From contig JAEMWC010001189.1 in assembly GCA_016490735.1 (NCBI GenBank), forward strand, positions 170,626 to 234,625: a stretch of DNA of 64,000 bases, in the 5' to 3' direction. Both the position numbers and the translations under genes were made by a program. Source of the DNA: Pachyseris speciosa. Its lineage: Eukaryota > Cnidaria > Anthozoa > Scleractinia > Pachyseridae. The notes beneath the pieces are model-generated. The model saw only the letters and a program-made list of their open reading frames with translations, made no database searches and was not told where the DNA came from. Positions 56,346 to 64,000 of the stretch are shown here, piece by piece (positions within the stretch are counted from its first letter, which is position 1; each line of letters opens with the position of its first letter).

Positions 56346-59300
56346 AAATTAAAGGCTAACATTAAGCAAAACATACGCAAAGGGTCACAAACATTACCCC
56401 AGCTAACCCTAGCCATCACCTCAGCCAAAAACGAAAATCTTTAGAAAAGCTTAGGGTTAGAGAAAACTATTGGAATTCCTTATATTTAGGAGATCCCGAA
56501 AGCTGAAATTAAAGGCTAACATTAAGCAAAACATACGCAAAGGGTCCCAAACATTACCCCCAACTAACCCTAGCCCTCACCTCGCCAAAAACGAAAATCT
56601 TTAGAAAAGCTTAGGGTTAGACAAAACTATTGGAATTCCCCATATTTTGGAGATCCCCAAAGCTGAAATTAAAGGCTAACATTAAGCAAAACAAACGCAA
56701 AGGGTCACAAACATTACCCCAACTAAACCTAACCCTCACCTCAGTTAAAAATACAAATCCTTAGAAAAGCTTAGGGTTAGACAAAACTATTGGAATTCCC
56801 CATATTTAGGAGATCCCCAAAGCTGACATTAAAGGCTAACATTAAGCAAAACATACGCAAAGGGTCACAAACTTGACCCCAACTAACCCTATCCCTCACC
56901 TCAGCCAAAAACGCAAATGTTTAGAAAAGCTTAGGGTTAGACAAAACTATTGGAATTCCCCATATTTAGGAGATCCCCAAAGCTGAAATTACAGCTAACA
57001 TTAAGCAAAACATACGCAAAGGGTCACAAACATTACCCCAACTAACCCTTGCCCTCACCTCCCCCAAAAACGCAAATCTTTAGAAACGCTTAGGGTTAAC
57101 AAAACTATTGGAATTCCCCATATTTAGGGATCCCCAAAGCTAAAATTAAAGGCTAACATTAAGCAAAACATACGCAAAGGGTCACAAACATTACCCCAAC
57201 TAACCCTAGCCCTCACCTCCGCCAAAACGAAAATCTTAAGAAAAGCTTAGGGTTAGACAAAACTATTAGAATTCCCCATATTTTGGAGATCCCCAAAGCT
57301 GAAGTTAAAGGCTCACATTAAGCAAAACATACGCAAAGGGTCACAAACATTACCCTAACTAACCCTAGCCCTCACCTCACCAAAAAACGCAAATCTTTAG
57401 AAAAGCTTAGGGATTAAAAAAACTATTCGTATTCCCCATATTTAGGAGATCCCCAAAGCTGAAATTAAAGGCAAACATTAAGCAAAACATACGCAAAGGG
57501 TCACAATCTTGACCCCAACTAACCCTAGCCCTCACCTCAGCCAAAAACGCAAATGTTTAGAAAAGCTTAGGGTTAGAGAAAACTATTTGGAATTCCCCAT
57601 ATTTAGGAGATCCCCAAAGCTCAAATTGAAGGCTAACATTAAGCAAAACATACGCAAAGGGTCACAAACCTTACCCCAACTAACGCTAGCCCTCACCTCA
57701 CCAAAAAACGCAAATCTTTAGAAAAGCTTAGGCTTAGACAAAACTATTGGATTTCCCCATATTTAGGAGATCCCCAAAGCTGAAATTAAAGGCTAACATT
57801 AAGCAAAACATACGCAAAGGGTCACAAACATTACCCCAACCAACCCTAGCCCTCACCTCTGCCAAAAACGATAATCTTTAGAAAACCTTAGGGCTTAGAC
57901 AAAACTATTGGAATTCCCCATATTTTGGAGATCCCCAAAGCTGAAATTAAAGGCTAACATTAAGCAAAACATACGCAAAGGGTCACAAACATTACCCCAA
58001 CTAACCCTAGCCCTCACCTCCGCCAAAAACGAAAATCTTTAGAAAAGCTTAGGGTTAGACAAAACTATTGGAATTCCCATATTTAGGAGATCCCCAAAGC
58101 TGAAATTAAAGGCTAACATTAAGCAAGACATACGCAAAGGGTGACAAACATTACCCCAACTAATTCTAGCCCTCACCTCGCCAAAAACGAAAATCTTTAG
58201 AAAAGCTTAGGGTTAGACAAAACTATTGGAATTCCCCATATTTTAGGAGATCCCCAAAGCTGAAATAAACGCTAACATTAAGCAAAACTACGCAAAGTTC
58301 ACAAACATTACCCCAACTAACCCTAGCCCTCACCTCAGCCAAAAACGCAAATGTAAGAAAAGCTTAGGGTTAGACAAAACTATTGGAATTCCCCATATTT
58401 TAGGAGATCCCCAAAAGCTCAAATTTAAGGCTAACATTAAGCAAAACATACGCAAAAGGGTCACAAACATTACCCCAACTAACCCTAGCCCTCACCTCAG
58501 CAAAAACGCAAATCTTTAGAAAAGCTTAGGGTTTAGACAAAACTATTGGATTTCCCCATATTTAGGAGATTTCCAAGGCTGAAATTAAAAGGCTAACATT
58601 AAGCAAAACATACGCAAAGGGTCACAAACATTACCCCAACTAACCCTAGCCCTCACCTCGCAAAAACGAAAATCTTTAGAAAAGCTTAGGGTTAGACAAA
58701 ACTATTGGAATTCCCCATATTTTGGAGATCCCCAAAGCTGAAATTAAAGGCTAACATTAAGCAAAACATACGCAAAGGGTCATAAACATTACCCCAACTA
58801 ACCCTAGCCCTCACCTCAGCCAAAAAACGCAAATCTTTTAGAAAAGCTTAGGGTTAGAAAAAACTATTGGAATTCCCCATATTTAGGAGATCCCCAAAGC
58901 TGAAATTAAAGGCTAACATTAAGCAAACATACGCAAAGGGTCACAAACATTACCCCAACTAACCCTTGCCCCACCTCCCCCAAAAACGCAAATCTTTAGA
59001 AACGCTTAGGTTAGACAAAACTATTGGAATTCCCCATATTTAGGAGATCCCTAAAGCTGAAATTAAAGGCTAACATTAAGCAAAACATACGCAAAGGGTC
59101 ACAACACATTACCCCAACTAACCCTAGCCCTCACCTCAGCCAAAAACGAAAATCTTAAGAAAAGCTTAGGGTTAGAAAAAACTATTGGAATTCCCCATAT
59201 TTTGGAGATCCCCAAAGCTGAAGTTAAAGGCTAACATTAAGCAAAACATACGCAAAGGGTCACAAACATTACCCCAACTAACCCTAGCCCTCACCTCACC

Positions 59301-62300
59301 AAAAAACGCAAATCTTTTAGAAAAGCTTAGGGTTAGACAAAACTATTGGAATTCCCCATATTTAGGAGATCCCCAAAGCTGAAATTAAAGGCTAACATTA
59401 AGCAAAACATACGCAAAGGGTCACAAACATTACCCCAACTAACCCTAGCCCTCACCTCAGCCAAAAACGCAAATCTTTAGAAAAGCTTAGGGTTAGACAA
59501 ACTATTGGAATTCCCCATATTTAGGAGATCCCCAAAGCTGAAATTAAAGGCTAACATTAAGCAAAAACATACGCAAAGGGTCACAAAACATTACCCCAAC
59601 TAACCCTACCCCTCACCTCAGCCAAAAACGCAAATCTTAAGAAAAGCTTAGGGTTAGACAAAACTATTGGAATTCCTCATATTTAGGAGATCCCCAAAGC
59701 TGAAATTAAAGGCTAACATTAAGCAAAACATACGCAAAGGGTCACAAACATTACCCCAACTAACCCTAGCCCTCACCTCAGCCAAAAACGCAAATCTTTA
59801 GAAAAGCTTAGGGTTAGACAAAACTATGGAATTCCCATATTTAGGAAATCCCCAAAGCTGAAATTAAGGCTAACATTAAGCAAAACATACGCAAAGGTCA
59901 CAAACATTACCCCCAACTAACCCTAGCCCTCACCTCAGCCAAAAACGCAAATCTTTAGAAAAGCTTAGGGTTAGACAAAACTATTGGATTTCCCCATATT
60001 TAGGGATCCCCAAAGCTGAAATTAAAGGCTAACATTAAGCAAAACATACGCAAAGGGTCCAAACATTACCCCAACTAACCCTAGCCCTCACCTCAGCCAG
60101 AAAACGCAAATCTTTAGAAAAGCTTAGGGTTAGACAAAACTATTGGATTTCCCCATATTTAGGAGATCCCCAAAGCTGAAATTAAAGGCTAACATTAAGC
60201 AAAACATACGCAAAGGGTCACAAACATTACCCCAACTAACCCTAGCCCTCACCTCAGCCAAAAACGAAATCTTTAGAAAAGCTTAGGGTTAGACAAAACT
60301 ATTGGAATTCCCCATATTTAGGAGATCCCCAAAGCTGAAATTAAAGGCTAACATTAAGCAAAACATACGCAAAGGGTCACAAACATTACCCCAACTAACC
60401 CTAGCCCTCACCTCAGCCAAAAACGCAAATCTTTAGAAAAGCTTAGGGTTAGACAAAACTATTGGAATTCCCCATATTTAGGAGATCCCCAAAGCTGAAA
60501 TTAAAGGCTAAACATTAAGCAAAACATACGCAAAGGGTCACAAACATTACCCAACTAACCCTAGCCCTCACCTCCAGCCAAAAACGCAAATCTTTAGAAA
60601 AGCTTAGGGTTAGACAAAACTATTGGAATTCCCCATATTTAGGAGATCCCCAAAGCTGAAATTAAAGGCTAACATTAAGCAAAACATACGCAAAGGGTCA
60701 CAAACATTACCCCAACTAACCCTAGCCCTCACCTTCAGCCAAAAACGCAAATCTTTAGAAAAAGCTTAGGTTAGACAAAACTATTGGAAATTCCCCATAT
60801 TTAGGAGATCCCAAAGCTGAAATTAAAGGCTAATATTAAGCAAAACATACGCAAAGGGTCACAAACATTACCCCAACTAACCCTAGCCCTCACCTCCGCA
60901 AAAAACGAAAAATCTTTAGAAAAGCTTAGGGTTAGACAAAACTATTGGAATTCCCCAAATTTTAGGAGATCCCCAAAGCTGAAATTAAAGGCTAACATTA
61001 AGGAAAACATACGCAAAGGGTCACAAACATTACCCCAACTAACCCTAGCCCTCACATCAGCAAAAAACGCAAATCTTTAGAAAAACTTTGGGTTAGACAA
61101 AACTATTGGAATTCCCCATATTTAGGAGATCCCCAAAGCTCAAATTAAAGGCTAACATTAAGAAAAAAACATACGCAAAGGGTCACAAACATTACCCCAA
61201 CTAACCCTGGCCCTCACCTCCGCAAAAACGAAAATCTTTAGAAAAGCTTAGGTTAGACAAAACTATTGGAATTCCCCATATTTAGGAGACCCCAAAGCTG
61301 AAATTAAAGGCTAACATTAAGCAACACATACGCAAAGGGTCACAAACATTACCCCAACTAACCCAGCCCTCACCTCAGCCAAAAAACGCAAATGTTAAGA
61401 AAAGCTTAGGGTTAGACAAAACTATTGGAATTCCCATATTTAGGAGATCCCCAAAGCTGAAATTAAAGGCTAACATTAAAGCAAAACATACGCAAAAGTC
61501 AACAAAACATTACCCCAAATAACCCTAGCCCTCACCTCAGCCAAAAACGCAAATCTTTAGAAAAGCTTAGGGTTAGACAAAACTATTGGATTTCCCCATA
61601 TTTAGGAGATCCCCAAAGCTGAAATTAAGGGCTAACATTAACCAAAACATACGCAAAGGGTCACAAACATTATCCCAACTAACCCTAGCCCTCACCTCAC
61701 CAAAAAAAGCAAATGTTTAGAAAAGCTTAGGGTTAGACAAAACTATTGGAATTCCCAAATTTAGCAGATCCCAAAGGCTGAAATTAAAGGCTAACATTAA
61801 GCAAAACATACGCAAAGGGTCACAAACTTACCCCAACTAACCCTAGCCCTCACCTTAGCCAAAACTTAAATGTTTAGAAAAGCTTAGGGTTAGACAAAAC
61901 TATTGGAATTCCCCATATTTTAGGAGATCCCCAAAGCTGAAAGTTAAAGGCTAACATTAAGCAAAACATACGCAAAGGGTCACAAACATTACCCCTAACC
62001 CTAGCCCTCACCTCAGCCAAAAACGCAAATCTTTAGAAAAGCTTAGGGTTAGACAAAACTATTGGAATTCCCATATTTAGGAACTCCCAAAGCTGGAATT
62101 AAAGGCTAACATTAAGCAAAACATACGCAAAGGGTCACAAAACATTACCCCAACTAACCCTATCCCTCACCTGAGCCAAAACACGCATCTTTAGAAAAGC
62201 TTAGGGTTAGACAATACTATTGGAATTCCCCATATTTAGGAAATCCCTAAAGCTGAAATTAAAGGCTAACATTAAGCAAAACATACGCAAAGGGTCACAA

Positions 62301-64000
62301 CCATTACCCCAACTAACCCTATCCCTCACCTCAGCCAAACACGCAAATCTTTAGAAAAGCTTAGTGGTTAGACAAAACTATTGGAATTCCCCATATTTAG
62401 GAGATCACCAAAGCTGAAATTAAAGCCTAACATTAAGCAAAACATACGCAAAGGGTCACAAACTTTACCCCAACTAACCCTGGCCCTCACCTCAGCCAAA
62501 AACGCAACTCTTTAGAAAAGCTTAGGGTTAGACAAAACTTTTGGAATTCCCCATATTTAGGAGATCCACAAAGCTGAAATTAAAGGCTAACATTAAGCAA
62601 AACATACGCAAAGGGTGACAAAAATTACCCCAACTATCCCTAGCCCTCACCTCCACCAAAAACGATAATCTTAAGAAAAAGTCAGGGTTAGACAAAACTA
62701 TTGGAATTTCCCATATTTTGGAGTTACCCAAAGCTGACATTAAAGGCTAAATTAAGAAAAAACATACGCAAAGGGTCACAATCATTACCCCAACTAACCT
62801 TAGCCCTCACCTCAGCCAAAAACGAAAATCTTTAGAAAAGCTTAGGGTTAGACAAAACTATTGGAATTCCCCATATTTTGGAGATCCCCAAAGCTGATAT
62901 TAAAAACTAACATTAAGCAAAACATACGCAAAGGGTCACAAACATTACCCCAACTATTGCTAGCCCTCACCCAGCCAAAAACGCAAATCTTTAGAAAGGC
63001 TTAGGGTTAGACTAAAACTATTGGAATTTCCCTTATTTAGAAGATCCCCAAAGCTGAAATTAAAGGCTAACATTACGCAAAACATACGCAAAGGGTCACA
63101 AACTTAATCCCAACTAACCCTATCCCTCATCTCAGCCAAAAACGCAAATGTTTAGAAAAGCTTAGGGTTAGACAAAACTATTGGAATTCCACATATTTAG
63201 GAGATCCCCAAAGCTGAAATTACAGCCTAACATTAAGCAAAACATACGCAAAGGGTCACAAACATTACCCCAATTACCCTAGCCTCACCTCAGCCAAAAA
63301 CGCAAATCTTTAGAAAAGCTTTGGGTTAGACAAAACTATTGGAATTCCACATATTTAGGAGTCCACAAAGCTGAAATTACAGCCAAACATTAAGCAAAAC
63401 ATACGGAAAGGGTCACAAACATTACCCCAACTAACCCTAGCCCTCACCTGCGCCAAAAACGAAAATCTTTAGAAAAGCAGAGGGTTAGACAAAACTATCG
63501 GAATTCCCCACATTTTGAAGATCACCAAAGCTGAAATTAAAGGCTGACATTAAGCAAAACATACGCAAAGAGTCACAAACATTACCCCAACTAACACTAG
63601 CCCTCACCTCCACCAAAAAGGAAAATCTTTAGAAAAAGCTTAGGGTTAGACAAAACTATTGGAATTCCCCATATTTTGGAGATCCCCAAAGCTAAAATTA
63701 AAGGCTAACATTAAGCAAAAACATACGCAAGGGTCAAACATTACCCCAACTAACCCTAGCCCTCACCTCCGCCAAAAACGAAAATCTTTAGAAAAGTTAG
63801 GGTTTAGACAAAACTATTGGAATTTCCCCATATCTTGGCAGATCCCCAAGCTTGAAATTAAATGCTTAACATTAAGGAAAACATACGCAAAGGGTCGACC
63901 AACATTACCCCAACTAATGCTAGCACTCATCTCAGCCAAAATCGCAAATCTTTAGAAAAGCTTAGGGTTAGACAAAACTAATGGAATTTCCCATATTTAG

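Larger units (their letters stand above)
47873..64000 (+). repeat. Main 160-bp satellite array with telomere-like words
   Basis: About 100 tandem monomers of 160 bp, running past the right edge. Consensus landmarks in order are CTAACCCTAGCCCTCACCTC, AAAAACGCAAATCTTTAG, GCTTAGGGTTAGACAAAAC, TATTGGAATTCCCCATA, GGAGATCCCCAAAGCTG, AAATTAAAGGCTAACATTAA and CATACGCAAAGGGTCAC. CTAACCCTA and TAGGGTTAG are perfect windows of the TTAGGG telomere repeat in opposite orientations, about 40 nt apart. Monomers from 47.9 to about 56 kb are more diverged and include inverted blocks; those after about 56.4 kb are more uniform. Confidence 0.97.

Noticed and set aside
53236..63955. Open frames of 65-98 codons within the satellite (KLKLKANIKQNIRKGSQTLPQ-like)
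   Set aside because: They are translations of the 160-bp repeat. The unit length is not a multiple of three and the frames end wherever indels fall.
47873..64000. CRISPR-like or telomere array
   Set aside because: Monomers are contiguous with no unique spacers, and TTAGGG occurs only as short words inside a 160-bp unit, so neither a CRISPR nor a true telomere.

Overview
The window is animal nuclear DNA: AT-rich, with spliced genes carrying GT-AG introns, tRNA-derived SINEs, non-LTR retrotransposon remains, many short inverted-repeat transposons and a long satellite array. The gene content fits an anthozoan cnidarian, most likely a stony coral: an NR3-like nuclear receptor, a lysosomal-type alpha-L-fucosidase and a discoidin-domain protein. 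The species cannot be fixed from this sequence.

Genes. Positions 559-3588 (minus) hold the first two coding exons of a nuclear receptor whose DNA-binding and ligand-binding domains look most like the estrogen-receptor/ERR group (NR3). Its remaining exons lie past the left edge. Head to head with it, about 600 bp away, an eight-exon alpha-L-fucosidase runs from 4187 to 11087 (plus). All splice phases agree and give 465 residues, with both catalytic acids present. Positions 33952-35451 (minus) hold the last two exons of an F5/8 type C (discoidin) domain gene. A frameshifted relative of its last exon lies at 19912-20065. No other convincing host gene was found.

Mobile DNA. The stretch from 11 to 47 kb is mainly transposon sediment. 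It includes a cluster of MITEs at 13.15-15.55 kb and a dead LINE at 16.07-18.83 kb split by a 1.5-kb TTAA-flanked element. It also includes a 5-kb structure with 1.1-kb inverted arms (22.17-27.23 kb) sitting inside an older repeat whose uninterrupted copy is at 39.5-40.3 kb. Many further MITEs have clear terminal inverted repeats, and there are three copies of one tRNA-derived SINE.

Satellites. A dimeric satellite of about 360-390 bp (41.63-42.99 kb) abuts a 160-bp satellite that fills most of the rest of the window (42.99-43.23, 45.03-45.65 and 47.87-64.0 kb). Each 160-bp monomer carries two 9-nt words in phase with the TTAGGG telomere repeat, in opposite orientations. The array switches strand several times, and several switch points fall on these words. 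Three transposons have landed inside its proximal monomers. No prokaryote-type system, CRISPR array or complete viral genome is present.
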